DNA of 47,696 bases from an uncultured Burkholderiales bacterium (GTDB taxonomy: Bacteria; Pseudomonadota; Gammaproteobacteria; Burkholderiales; Burkholderiaceae_C), in assembly GCA_937891665.1 (NCBI GenBank), contig CALAGS010000198.1:1-47696 (forward strand). Direction: 5' to 3'. A program made the translations under genes and the position numbers. Shown here one piece after another: positions 16,815-24,882 of this stretch. Each line of letters begins with the position of its first letter. Within the stretch, counting starts at the first letter, position 1. Below the pieces are notes generated by a model. That model was not told the DNA's origin and did no database searches. It was given only the letters and a program-made list of their open reading frames with translations.

Positions 16815-18299
16815 ATGAGCCAAGTGACCAATACAGTTCGTTTTGTGCTTGACGGCAAAGTCGTTGAAGCCCAAGGCGAACGCCGCACCACCACCGTTTT
16901 AGATTACCTGCGCGAACAATTGCATCGCACGGGCACCAAGGAGGGTTGCGCTGAAGGCGATTGCGGGGCTTGTGTGGTCATGGTGGGCTCATTGAATGCA
17001 TCGGGCCAAGGGGTTGACTATGTGCCGGTCAACAGCTGTATTCAGTTGCTGCCTACGTTGGATGGCAAGTCGGTTAAAACAGTCGAGAGTTTGAAAAAGC
17101 CCGACGGTACTTTGCATCCTGTGCAGCAAGCCATGGTCAATTGTCATGGCTCTCAATGTGGTTTTTGCACGCCCGGCATTGTGATGAGCTTGGTCAACTT
17201 GGTTCAGGTCAATCAATCACCCAAACGCCAAGATGTGAGTGACGCGCTCAGTGGCAACCTTTGCCGATGCACGGGATATGCACCCATTTTGGATGCTGCT
17301 GCCAAAGCCTGTAGCAACAAGTCGGCCTTGAAGCTTGACGATGCTGCCGATCTGCCTCTGCTAAAAGAAATTCAACGCTCGTCCACGCCCACACTCAGTT
17401 TGGAAGGCGACATCATTGTTCAACCCGTGGTTCGCACCCGCAAAGGCAATGAGTTTGTATCGCCCGCCACCCTTGCCGAAGTGGCTGACTATTTGGTCAA
17501 GCACCCTACATCGACATTGCTCGCTGGCAGCACCGAAGTGGGTTTGCAAGTCAACAAACAATACTCACGCCCCGACCACATTGTGTATTTGGGCAACGTG
17601 ACCGAACTCAAACAAGTGAAAGACACGCCTCAAGCATGGCACATTGGCGCGGTGGTCTCGCTCACTGAAGTCGAAACCTTGGTCACCAAGGTGTACCCCG
17701 ATTTTGCAGAAGTGCTGCGCCGATTTGGCTCGCCCCCCATTCGTTCTACGGCCACGCTGGCAGGCAACATTGCCAACGGTTCTCCCATTGGTGACACCAT
17801 GCCCTGCCTAATGGCCCTTGGCGCCACGCTCACGTTGCGACGTGGCGACAAATCGCGCACTGTGTCTTTGGACAAGTTTTATACCGGCCTCAAACAAACT
17901 GTGCTGCAAGCGGGTGAGTTCATTGAAGCAGTGGTGTTACCCAAACCACAAGCGGGCCAAGTGTTTCGGGCCCACAAAGTAAGCAAGCGTTTTGAGCAAG
18001 ATATTTCTGCCACGTGTGCCGCCATCTCATACACCCTCAAGGCTGGTAAGTTGAGCGGCGTGAAGTTGGCATACAACGGCTTGGCCCCATCGCCCTGCAG
18101 AGCGCCCAAACTTGAAGCCGTGTTGGAAGGTAAGGCGCCTGCCGATGTGAAGGAATCCGATTTAGATGCCGCCATTGCCGCCAGTTTTGTGGCGCGAGAT
18201 GGCTTGCGTGCCACATGGGCCTACCGCTCTTTGGTAGCGCGCAATTTGGTGATTGATTTCATTGAAGAACAAACTCAAACAACCACGGAGGTGGCTTAA
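16815..18299 (+). CDS. xdhA: Xanthine dehydrogenase small subunit XdhA (2x[2Fe-2S], FAD)
   Basis: 494 aa. The ferredoxin-like domain carries the first cluster (C45, C50, C53, C75). The helical domain carries the second (C115, C118, C150, C152 in QCGFCTPG and NLCRCTGY). The FAD domain follows from about residue 190 (LLAGSTEVGLQV, then PPIRSTATLAGNIANGSPIGD) and ends with the CO-dehydrogenase-flavoprotein-type C-terminal domain. It passes electrons from the molybdenum subunit to NAD. No clear Shine-Dalgarno precedes the ATG. xdhB starts directly at the base after its stop. Confidence 0.96.
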   Translation: MSQVTNTVRFVLDGKVVEAQGERRTTTVLDYLREQLHRTGTKEGCAEGDCGACVVMVGSLNASGQGVDYVPVNSCIQLLPTLDGKSVKTVESLKKPDGTLHPVQQAMVNCHGSQCGFCTPGIVMSLVNLVQVNQSPKRQDVSDALSGNLCRCTGYAPILDAAAKACSNKSALKLDDAADLPLLKEIQRSSTPTLSLEGDIIVQPVVRTRKGNEFVSPATLAEVADYLVKHPTSTLLAGSTEVGLQVNKQYSRPDHIVYLGNVTELKQVKDTPQAWHIGAVVSLTEVETLVTKVYPDFAEVLRRFGSPPIRSTATLAGNIANGSPIGDTMPCLMALGATLTLRRGDKSRTVSLDKFYTGLKQTVLQAGEFIEAVVLPKPQAGQVFRAHKVSKRFEQDISATCAAISYTLKAGKLSGVKLAYNGLAPSPCRAPKLEAVLEGKAPADVKESDLDAAIAASFVARDGLRATWAYRSLVARNLVIDFIEEQTQTTTEVA

Positions 18300-20654
18300 A
18301 TGAACGCGCCCATTTCTTTGCACAATTTGTTGCCCGTCTCGGGCATTCAGCAAGGCACCGATGTCATTCATGAGTCTGCACATTTGCATGTGACAGGCGG
18401 CGCTACTTTCACCGACGACATGCCTGAGCTGGCTGGCACTTTGTATGCCGCCCTCATCATGTCTCCCGTTGCGCATGGCGAACTCATTGGCGACGGCATT
18501 GACCGCGATGCAATTTTGAAAGAGCACGGTGTGGTGGCGGTTTACACAGCCAAAGACATTCCAGGCGAAAACAATTGCGGCCCCATTGTTCACGACGACC
18601 CCTTCTTAGCGGTCGGCAAGGTTGAATTTTTGGGCCAAGCGGTGGCTGTGGTGGTAGCACGCGAAATGTTGTATGCCCGCGAAGCAGCGCACAAAGCCAA
18701 AGTGCTGGTCAAAGAACTGCCCCCCATTTTGACCATTGACGAAGCCATGGCGGCGAAAAGTTTTGTCATGCCCGCCAAGGGCATCACGCGCGGCAATGCA
18801 TCAGAGGCCATTGCCAAGGCGCCGCGAAAAGTGAAGGGCAGCACCGAAACGGGTCAGCAAGAACAGTTTTACATGGAAGGCCAAATTACTTACGCGGTAC
18901 CGCGTGAAGATGGCCAACTCACTTTGTATTCTTCAACGCAACACCCTGATGGCAATCAGCGTGAGGCTGCTGCTGCATTGAACTTGAGCACCAACGATGT
19001 TGAAGTGATTTGCAGGCGCATGGGCGGCGGCTTTGGCGGTAAAGAAGGCAATGCCAGCATTTTCAGTCAGAGCGCTGCGCTGGCTGCATTCAAATTGCAA
19101 AAGCCTGTTAAGTTGCGTGTGAACCGCGACGACGACATGATGATCACGGGCAAGCGCCACGATTTCCGCATCGATTACGAAGTGGGCTACGACGACGAAG
19201 GCCGTATTTTGGGTGCCGACATCACGCTCTTGTCGCGTTGTGGTTACAGCACCGATTATTCAGGCCCGGTTAACGACCGTGCGTGTTTGCACATCGACAA
19301 CTGCTACTACATTCCTAACCTGAAACTCATCAGCCACCGTTGCAAAACCAATACCCAAAGCGCCACAGCTTTTCGCGGTTTTGGCGGCCCCCAAGGCATG
19401 TTTGGCATCGAAACCATCATCGAGCAAATTGCCAATGACATTGGCAAAGATCCCTTGGATGTTCGCATGCTCAACATCTACCAAGACCCTGCTGTGTCTG
19501 GTAACCCAGCCACCATGGTCACGCAATATGGTCAGACCATTGCTGACTGGGTGGGCGACAAGGTCATCACCCAAGTGGCCTCAGAGGCCAAGTACCGCGA
19601 GCGCCGCGACAGCGTCAATGCGTTCAACAAAGTGAACAAGCGCCGCAAGCGCGGTTTGGCTTTGGTACCCTTGAAGTTTGGTATCAGTTTTACCGCCACC
19701 ATGCTCAACCAAGGGGGCGCCTTGCTCAATATTTACATGGATGGCTCTGTCAGCGTCAACCATGGCGGAACAGAAATGGGCCAGGGCCTGAACACCAAAA
19801 TGGCCCAAGTGTGTGCCGATGGTTTGGGCATCGATTTGTCCTATGTTCGAGTCACAGGCACCGACACCCAAAAGGTACCCAATGCATCGGCCACGTCTGC
19901 TTCAAGCGGTGCCGACATCAATGGCGCGGCCATCATGAATGCAACTGCCCAAATGCGCGCACGTCTTGCACCTGTGGCAGCCAACATGCTGGGCTGCAAA
20001 GACACCGAAGTGAACTTTGCCAACAGCATGGCCCACGGCGGTGGCAAGTCGGTTGAATGGACGGCTTTGGCAAAACAAGCTTGGATGGACCGTGTGGGCT
20101 TGTCTGTAGCGGGTTTCTACATGACGCCTGAAATTAAATACGACTTTGCAACCCTCACGGGTCATGCCTTTTATTACTACTGCTATGGCGCATCTGTCAG
20201 TGAAGTTGAAATTGATACACGCACAGGTGAATGGTGGCTGAAGGCCGTGGACATTGTTCACGACGCAGGCAAGAGCATTAACCCCGCCATCGACAAAGGC
20301 CAAATTGAAGGTGGCTACGTGCAGGGTATGGGTTGGCTCACCATGGAAGAGTGCATTTGGGACAAGAAGGGCAAGTTTCTGACGCACGGCCCCAGCACTT
20401 ACAAAATTCCAGTAGCAGGCGACATTCCAGAACACTTCAATGTGACTTTGTTTGACGGCAGCAACCTGAAGCCAACACCCTTTAATTCAAAGGCGGTGGG
20501 CGAGCCGCCCTTGATGCTGGCCTTGTCTACTTTCTTTGCACTGCGCGATGCAGTCAGTGCCAGTGCCGACCACCAAACAGTGGTTCACATGAGTGCACCG
20601 GCCACACCCGAAAAGATTTTGATGAGCTGCGAAAAAGCCAAGGCGGCGGTTTAG
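18300..20654 (+). CDS. xdhB: Xanthine dehydrogenase molybdopterin-binding subunit XdhB
   Basis: 784 aa. It oxidises hypoxanthine to xanthine and xanthine to urate at a molybdenum cofactor. Visible marks are the GGGFGGKE loop (242-249), EQFYMEGQ near 188-195, TAFRGFGGPQGM, GTEMGQGLNTK, and the KAVGEPP motif near the C-terminus, whose Glu is the catalytic base in the family. GGAGG at 18287-18291 lies nine bases before the ATG, inside the xdhA end. It converges with the TonB-like lipoprotein gene with a 4-bp gap. Maturation needs XdhC, encoded nearby. Confidence 0.96.
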   Translation: MNAPISLHNLLPVSGIQQGTDVIHESAHLHVTGGATFTDDMPELAGTLYAALIMSPVAHGELIGDGIDRDAILKEHGVVAVYTAKDIPGENNCGPIVHDDPFLAVGKVEFLGQAVAVVVAREMLYAREAAHKAKVLVKELPPILTIDEAMAAKSFVMPAKGITRGNASEAIAKAPRKVKGSTETGQQEQFYMEGQITYAVPREDGQLTLYSSTQHPDGNQREAAAALNLSTNDVEVICRRMGGGFGGKEGNASIFSQSAALAAFKLQKPVKLRVNRDDDMMITGKRHDFRIDYEVGYDDEGRILGADITLLSRCGYSTDYSGPVNDRACLHIDNCYYIPNLKLISHRCKTNTQSATAFRGFGGPQGMFGIETIIEQIANDIGKDPLDVRMLNIYQDPAVSGNPATMVTQYGQTIADWVGDKVITQVASEAKYRERRDSVNAFNKVNKRRKRGLALVPLKFGISFTATMLNQGGALLNIYMDGSVSVNHGGTEMGQGLNTKMAQVCADGLGIDLSYVRVTGTDTQKVPNASATSASSGADINGAAIMNATAQMRARLAPVAANMLGCKDTEVNFANSMAHGGGKSVEWTALAKQAWMDRVGLSVAGFYMTPEIKYDFATLTGHAFYYYCYGASVSEVEIDTRTGEWWLKAVDIVHDAGKSINPAIDKGQIEGGYVQGMGWLTMEECIWDKKGKFLTHGPSTYKIPVAGDIPEHFNVTLFDGSNLKPTPFNSKAVGEPPLMLALSTFFALRDAVSASADHQTVVHMSAPATPEKILMSCEKAKAAV

Positions 20655-20658
20655 AACT

Positions 20659-21210
20659 TCAGTCTTGACCTTCAGTGAGGGTGTCGAGCTGAAAATGACC
20701 GCTCCTGTGCCAAAGCCAAACGTCTGAGTACACCACCTTGCCCAAGTGGGCAGGGACTGGGTAGGGTGCTGCCAAGCGAACAGTTTTTTCAATTTCTCTC
20801 ATCACTTCGGGAGCATGGCCAGGCGCTCGGACCCAGTAGGTGCGTGTCACTTGGCCCTGCTTGTCAACTTCGACATCTAAAACGCCCACAGCGTAAAGCA
20901 TGGGCGGCATGCGGCCTTTGAAAATTCTAGCGCCATTGAGTTTGTAAAGGTGTTTGGCGGCATCGACCCTGTATTCTTTGGCAGATCGAGCATTTGAAGT
21001 GGGCAATTGGGGTTTGACAGGCGCAGAGGGCAGCGCAATGGGCGCTGCTGGTTTGACCGGTGCGGGCGCGGGTGCAGGTGTTGGAGGCGATGCCATTGTT
21101 TGTGACGGCCGTGGTGGTGGCGTACTACAACCGGTCAGCCACAAAGCAACAGTGCACAGTGTGCAAGCCAAGAGTGAAGTTTTTAGAAAATGGGCAATGG
21201 CATGAGTCAT
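20659..21210 (-). CDS. TonB-C-like lipoprotein of unknown role in the xdh cluster
   Basis: 183 aa. The N-terminus is a lipoprotein signal peptide with lipobox LTGC (C28). A proline/alanine-rich linker (about 31-72) spans part of the periplasm. The C-terminal domain (about 95-175) resembles the TonB C-terminal fold, with a DVEVDKQGQV strand pattern and a following helix. TonB proper is anchored by an N-terminal inner-membrane helix, so a lipid anchor is unusual. It lies between xdhB and xdhC but on the opposite strand and may have nothing to do with xanthine oxidation. Lipoprotein status is solid; the TonB-like assignment is moderate. Confidence 0.75.
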   Translation of the reverse strand: MTHAIAHFLKTSLLACTLCTVALWLTGCSTPPPRPSQTMASPPTPAPAPAPVKPAAPIALPSAPVKPQLPTSNARSAKEYRVDAAKHLYKLNGARIFKGRMPPMLYAVGVLDVEVDKQGQVTRTYWVRAPGHAPEVMREIEKTVRLAAPYPVPAHLGKVVYSDVWLWHRSGHFQLDTLTEGQD

Positions 21211-21293
21211 CGGTTTATGGCCTTCAAAACAACATGTGCCATTTTGTCACTGTACAGTCTGGTTTAGAAGCATTGAATTGAAAGTAGAAGCAG

Positions 21294-22112
21294 GTGCATT
21301 GGTTTTCAGAATTGACATTGAAGTTGGCGCAGATGCCAGCCATTTGGATCACGGTGCAACAAGCCCAGGGCTCGGTACCGCGGGGAGCAGGCACTGTCAT
21401 GGCTGTTTTTGCCGATGAGTTTTTGGGCACGATTGGTGGCGGGCACCTTGAATTTGAAGCCATTGCCGAGGCCAGGCGCTACTTGCTTCAGCCTGCAATG
21501 CCTAGTTCATTACCGCTTGAAAAAAGATTTGCGCTTGGGCCCAGTCTGGGTCAGTGTTGTGGTGGCGCATTGGCCTTGAAGTTTGAGTTCGTCACGGCGG
21601 CTGATCAGGTTCGCCTTCAGGCTATTTTGACTGCGCAAACTGCCGAACGATTTCTGCCTTTAGCCTTGTTTGGCGGAGGCCATGTGGGCAAGGCCTTGGT
21701 CAAAGTTTTGGCACCCTTGCCATTTCATGTGAGATGGATCGACAGCCGAGACGAAATTTTTCCAAGCGATGTAGCTCCCCAAGTTGTGTGTGAACATTCC
21801 AACCCGGTGCATGCTGCCGTATCCGACTTGGTGCCCAACAGCCGCGTTCTCATTATGAGTTTCAGCCATGCTGAGGACTTGGATGTGGTGGCGGCCTGCT
21901 TGCATCGCCAACGAGTTCAAAAAGACCTGCCTTACATTGGCCTCATTGGCAGTGCCACCAAGTGGGCCACATTTAGGCGACGCCTTGCAGAGCGGGGCTT
22001 TTCAGAAGCTGAATTGCAAAAAGTGACATGTCCCATCGGTGTTCCAGGTATTGAGGGCAAAGAACCTGAAGTGATTGCGGTTGCCGTAGCGGCACAGCTT
22101 TTGCAGGCCTAA
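21294..22112 (+). CDS. xdhC: Xanthine dehydrogenase accessory protein XdhC
   Basis: 272 aa. XdhC binds the molybdenum cofactor, protects its sulfurated form and inserts it into XdhB. Marks are QQAQGSVPRGAGTVMAV near residues 22-38, TIGGGHLEFEAI, GPSLGQCCGGAL (the CC motif), the Rossmann-like ALFGGGHVGKAL and IGLIGSATKWATFRRRL. The start is a GTG at 21294. The Met at 21333 would cut into the conserved N-terminus, and no strong Shine-Dalgarno is visible. It is divergent from the TonB-like lipoprotein and followed by puuD after 40 bp. Confidence 0.93.
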   Translation: MHWFSELTLKLAQMPAIWITVQQAQGSVPRGAGTVMAVFADEFLGTIGGGHLEFEAIAEARRYLLQPAMPSSLPLEKRFALGPSLGQCCGGALALKFEFVTAADQVRLQAILTAQTAERFLPLALFGGGHVGKALVKVLAPLPFHVRWIDSRDEIFPSDVAPQVVCEHSNPVHAAVSDLVPNSRVLIMSFSHAEDLDVVAACLHRQRVQKDLPYIGLIGSATKWATFRRRLAERGFSEAELQKVTCPIGVPGIEGKEPEVIAVAVAAQLLQA

Positions 22113-22128
22113 AAATTGTATACACTTC
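22113..22128. promoter_or_regulatory. GntR/FCD-type operator upstream of puuD
   Basis: AAATTGTATACACTTC keeps the GTATAC core and matches 14 of 16 positions of the palindrome at 16325-16340. It starts one base after the xdhC stop and ends 24 bp before the puuD start, so it can control puuD separately from xdhC. Confidence 0.7.
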
Positions 22129-22152
22129 GGTAAACAGTTTGGAGCCTTATCG

Positions 22153-23373
22153 ATGGAAGCCTATTTGCTAGATTGGGTTAATTTGCTACTGCGGTGGGTC
22201 CATGTGATTACCGCGATTGCGTGGATAGGCTCGTCTTTTTACTTTGTTTTCCTAGACAACAACCTTCAGAAGCCCAACTCCCCCGATTTGCTGGAAAAAG
22301 GGGTAGATGGCGCAATGTGGGCCATTCATGGCGGTGGTTTTTACAACCCTCAAAAGTACATGGTGGCGCCCAAGAAAATTCACACCAAGTTGCACTGGTT
22401 TTATTGGGAAAGCTATTCCACTTGGATCAGTGGCTTTGCCTTGTTCACGGTGATGTATCTGTGGAATGCCAGCACCTACCTCATTGACAAATCACTGATG
22501 GACTGGTCGCCTGCTGTAGCCATCACGGCAGCGCTGAGTTTCTTTGTGGTTTTTTGGTTCGTTTACGACGCCATTTGCCGCGTATTTGGATTTCGCAAAA
22601 ACGGTGAATTGATTGTGGCCGCACTCATGTTGTGTGTGGTGGCTTTTGCCTCATGGTTGGCCTGTCAATTGTTTGCCGGCAGGGCCGCCTTCTTGTTGGT
22701 GGGCGCCATGATTGCCACGGCCATGAGTGCCAATGTCTTTGTCTGGATCATTCCTGGTCAACGCAAAGTGGTCGCTGCCATGACTTCTGGCGAGAAGTAC
22801 GATGCAATGGCGCTGGCCATTCACGGTAAACGTGGCAAGCAACGCAGTGTGCACAACACCTATTTCACGTTGCCTGTGATTTTTGCCATGCTAAGCAACC
22901 ACTACAGTTTCTTGTACACGCATCCACAGCGCTGGCTGATCTTGTTTGTCATGATGTTTGCGGGTGCCTTGATTCGCCAGTTCTTTGTGCAACGGCATGG
23001 CTACCATTTAGGCCGCGCTCGCAACCCTTGGCCGTTTGCGGCAGTGGGTGTCGTTCTGATCGTGGCAGTCATTGTGGCCATGGCACCTTGGGGCGCAAAG
23101 AGTGTTGCCAAGAATGAGCCGTCTCAAGCTGCTACTTTTGTGCAAGTCAAATCAGTGATCGACCAGCACTGCCTCAGTTGCCACGGCGCGCAAGTTCAAA
23201 TGAAAAATGTTCGTTTGGATACGCCAGCAAATATCAAGCTCAATGCTCAAAACGTTTACCAGCAAGTGAGTGTGACGCAGCAGATGCCCATGAACAATGC
23301 CACAGGCATGACGCCCGAAGAAAGACAACTTGTAGCCAGTTGGTATTTGGCCGGCGCCAAAGTTGAGCCGTAA
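22153..23373 (+). CDS. puuD: Membrane urate oxidase PuuD with C-terminal cytochrome c domain
   Basis: 406 aa. The N-terminal part (to about residue 312) has about eight membrane spans with conserved histidines (WVHVITAIAWIG, WAIHGGGFYN, NHYSFLYTHP) of the urate hydroxylase membrane family. A periplasmic cytochrome c domain follows, with heme motif CLSCH (C340, C343, H344) and a likely axial Met in QQMPMNNATGM. It oxidises urate to 5-hydroxyisourate and passes electrons to the respiratory chain rather than to oxygen as soluble uricase does. Heme attachment needs the cytochrome c maturation system, not present here. The operator upstream links it to the ureide regulator. Confidence 0.93.
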   Translation: MEAYLLDWVNLLLRWVHVITAIAWIGSSFYFVFLDNNLQKPNSPDLLEKGVDGAMWAIHGGGFYNPQKYMVAPKKIHTKLHWFYWESYSTWISGFALFTVMYLWNASTYLIDKSLMDWSPAVAITAALSFFVVFWFVYDAICRVFGFRKNGELIVAALMLCVVAFASWLACQLFAGRAAFLLVGAMIATAMSANVFVWIIPGQRKVVAAMTSGEKYDAMALAIHGKRGKQRSVHNTYFTLPVIFAMLSNHYSFLYTHPQRWLILFVMMFAGALIRQFFVQRHGYHLGRARNPWPFAAVGVVLIVAVIVAMAPWGAKSVAKNEPSQAATFVQVKSVIDQHCLSCHGAQVQMKNVRLDTPANIKLNAQNVYQQVSVTQQMPMNNATGMTPEERQLVASWYLAGAKVEP

Positions 23374-23405
23374 CTTAGCTCAGTAATTGAGTTCAGTGAT
23401 TTAGT

Positions 23406-24821
23406 TCAGTGACCTAGGGCCAGTTGAACGGCAAACTTGTTGTGGCGTTCAATCACATTGCCCAGGTCTACGCTGGCCAACTGTCCCTCACTGACCACCA
23501 CACGGCCATTGACCACGGTGTAAGCAGCTGGCGCACTGGCACACAGCATCAAACTTCCAATGGCATCGTGCACAGCACCGCCCGCAAAACTCAAACTGCG
23601 CAAATCAAACAAGGCCATGTCGGCGCAAAATCCAACACTCAGCTGACCGATGTCATTGCGACCCAATACCTCAGCACCGCCACGCGTGGCCAAACGCAAG
23701 GCATCGCGCGCAGTCATCTCCATGGGCGCCGTGTCGCAACCAAAAATGGTTTTGCCTTCTGCATTCACTTGCGGACCCTCAAGTGATTTTCTTAGCCGCG
23801 CTAACAACATGGCTTGACGCGCTTCGTTCACCATGTGGGCTGCATCGTTGCTGGCGCTGCCGTCAACCCCCAAGCCAACAGGTACACCCGCTTCAATCAT
23901 TTTGCGAATGGGTGCAATGCCACTTGCCAAGCGCATATTGCTGCATGGGCAATGCGCAATGCCCGTGCGAGTGGCCGCAAAAAGCGAGATGCCATCATCG
24001 TCCAATTTGACGCAATGGGCGTGCCACACATCGTGCCCCAACCAGCCTAGGTCTTCTGCATATTGCGTGGGGGTGCGATTGAATTTCTCTAAGCTGTAGG
24101 CAATGTCATGGTCATTTTCTGCCAAGTGGGTGTGCAGGCGCACGCCATAGTGTCTGGCCATCTCTGCTGACAAACGCATAAGGTCTTGGCTGACGCTGAA
24201 GGGTGAACAGGGGGCTACGGCCACTTGCGTCATAGCACCATGCGATGCGTCGTGGTAGCGTTCGATCAAGCGCTGCGTGTCTTTCAGGATGGCATCTTCT
24301 TGTTCCACCACACGATCGGGCGGCAGGCCGCCCTTGGATTGGCCCACGCTCATGCTGCCGCGTGTGGCCACAAAACGCATGCCAATTTCTTGGGCTGCTG
24401 CAATGCAATCGTCTAATTTGACGCCGTTGGGGTAGATGTACAAGTGGTCACTGCTGGTGGTGCAACCCGATAACAACAATTCGGCCATGGCGGTTTGAGT
24501 GCTGGCGTAAATCATGTCGGGTTGAAGGCCAGCCCAGATGGGATAAAGACCTTGGAGCCAGCTGAAAAGTTCGGCGTTTTGAACAGCGGGTATGGCGCGC
24601 GTCAAGCTTTGCGACATGTGATGGTGCGTGTTGACCATGCCAGGAATGACCACGTGGTGTTCGGCATTGATCACGCGATCGGCAGTTTGGGGCAATTGGG
24701 CGGCAGGGCCAATGGCCTCGATGCAGTTGTCTCTGACAAAGACCGAGGCATTGCGAAGTTCATCGCCGGTATCGTTCAGCGTTGCAAGGGTGTGAGCGTT
24801 GTGGATCAGCAAGGTAGTCAT
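23406..24821 (-). CDS. 8-oxoguanine deaminase-like amidohydrolase (ATZ/TRZ family)
   Basis: 471 aa. A metal-dependent amidohydrolase of the cytosine/guanine-deaminase-related group. Metal and substrate residues appear in order: NTHHHMSQ near residue 64, HTHLAEND near 234, WHAHC near 268 and LGVDGSASND near 320. The pattern 'GSMSVGQSKGGLPPD' and the length match proteins annotated as 8-oxoguanine deaminase, which makes urate directly from 8-oxoguanine. It could also serve as guanine deaminase or act on a related heterocycle, and no separate guanine deaminase is seen in the window. It is convergent with puuD and divergent from the glycerate kinase gene. Confidence 0.85.
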   Translation of the reverse strand: MTTLLIHNAHTLATLNDTGDELRNASVFVRDNCIEAIGPAAQLPQTADRVINAEHHVVIPGMVNTHHHMSQSLTRAIPAVQNAELFSWLQGLYPIWAGLQPDMIYASTQTAMAELLLSGCTTSSDHLYIYPNGVKLDDCIAAAQEIGMRFVATRGSMSVGQSKGGLPPDRVVEQEDAILKDTQRLIERYHDASHGAMTQVAVAPCSPFSVSQDLMRLSAEMARHYGVRLHTHLAENDHDIAYSLEKFNRTPTQYAEDLGWLGHDVWHAHCVKLDDDGISLFAATRTGIAHCPCSNMRLASGIAPIRKMIEAGVPVGLGVDGSASNDAAHMVNEARQAMLLARLRKSLEGPQVNAEGKTIFGCDTAPMEMTARDALRLATRGGAEVLGRNDIGQLSVGFCADMALFDLRSLSFAGGAVHDAIGSLMLCASAPAAYTVVNGRVVVSEGQLASVDLGNVIERHNKFAVQLALGH

Positions 24822-24882
24822 GGGTCATGATTCTGCACGAAGAAATTGCGTGTGTCATTGTCAGGCACTACACTCTGACACC

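Noticed and set aside
23374..23405. Imperfect TTAG/GAGTTCAGTGA repeats after puuD as a repeat array
   Set aside because: Only two or three short degenerate copies over about 32 bp; more likely chance or minor slippage than a functional array.
24852..24881. GTGTCA-N18-TGACAC inverted repeat between deaminase and kinase genes as an operator
   Set aside because: Six-base arms with a long spacer are too weak to support without comparative data.
24799..24882. Longer N-terminus for the glycerate kinase
   Set aside because: It would overlap the start of the divergent deaminase gene and adds residues outside the conserved fold; the ATG at 24883 is preferred.
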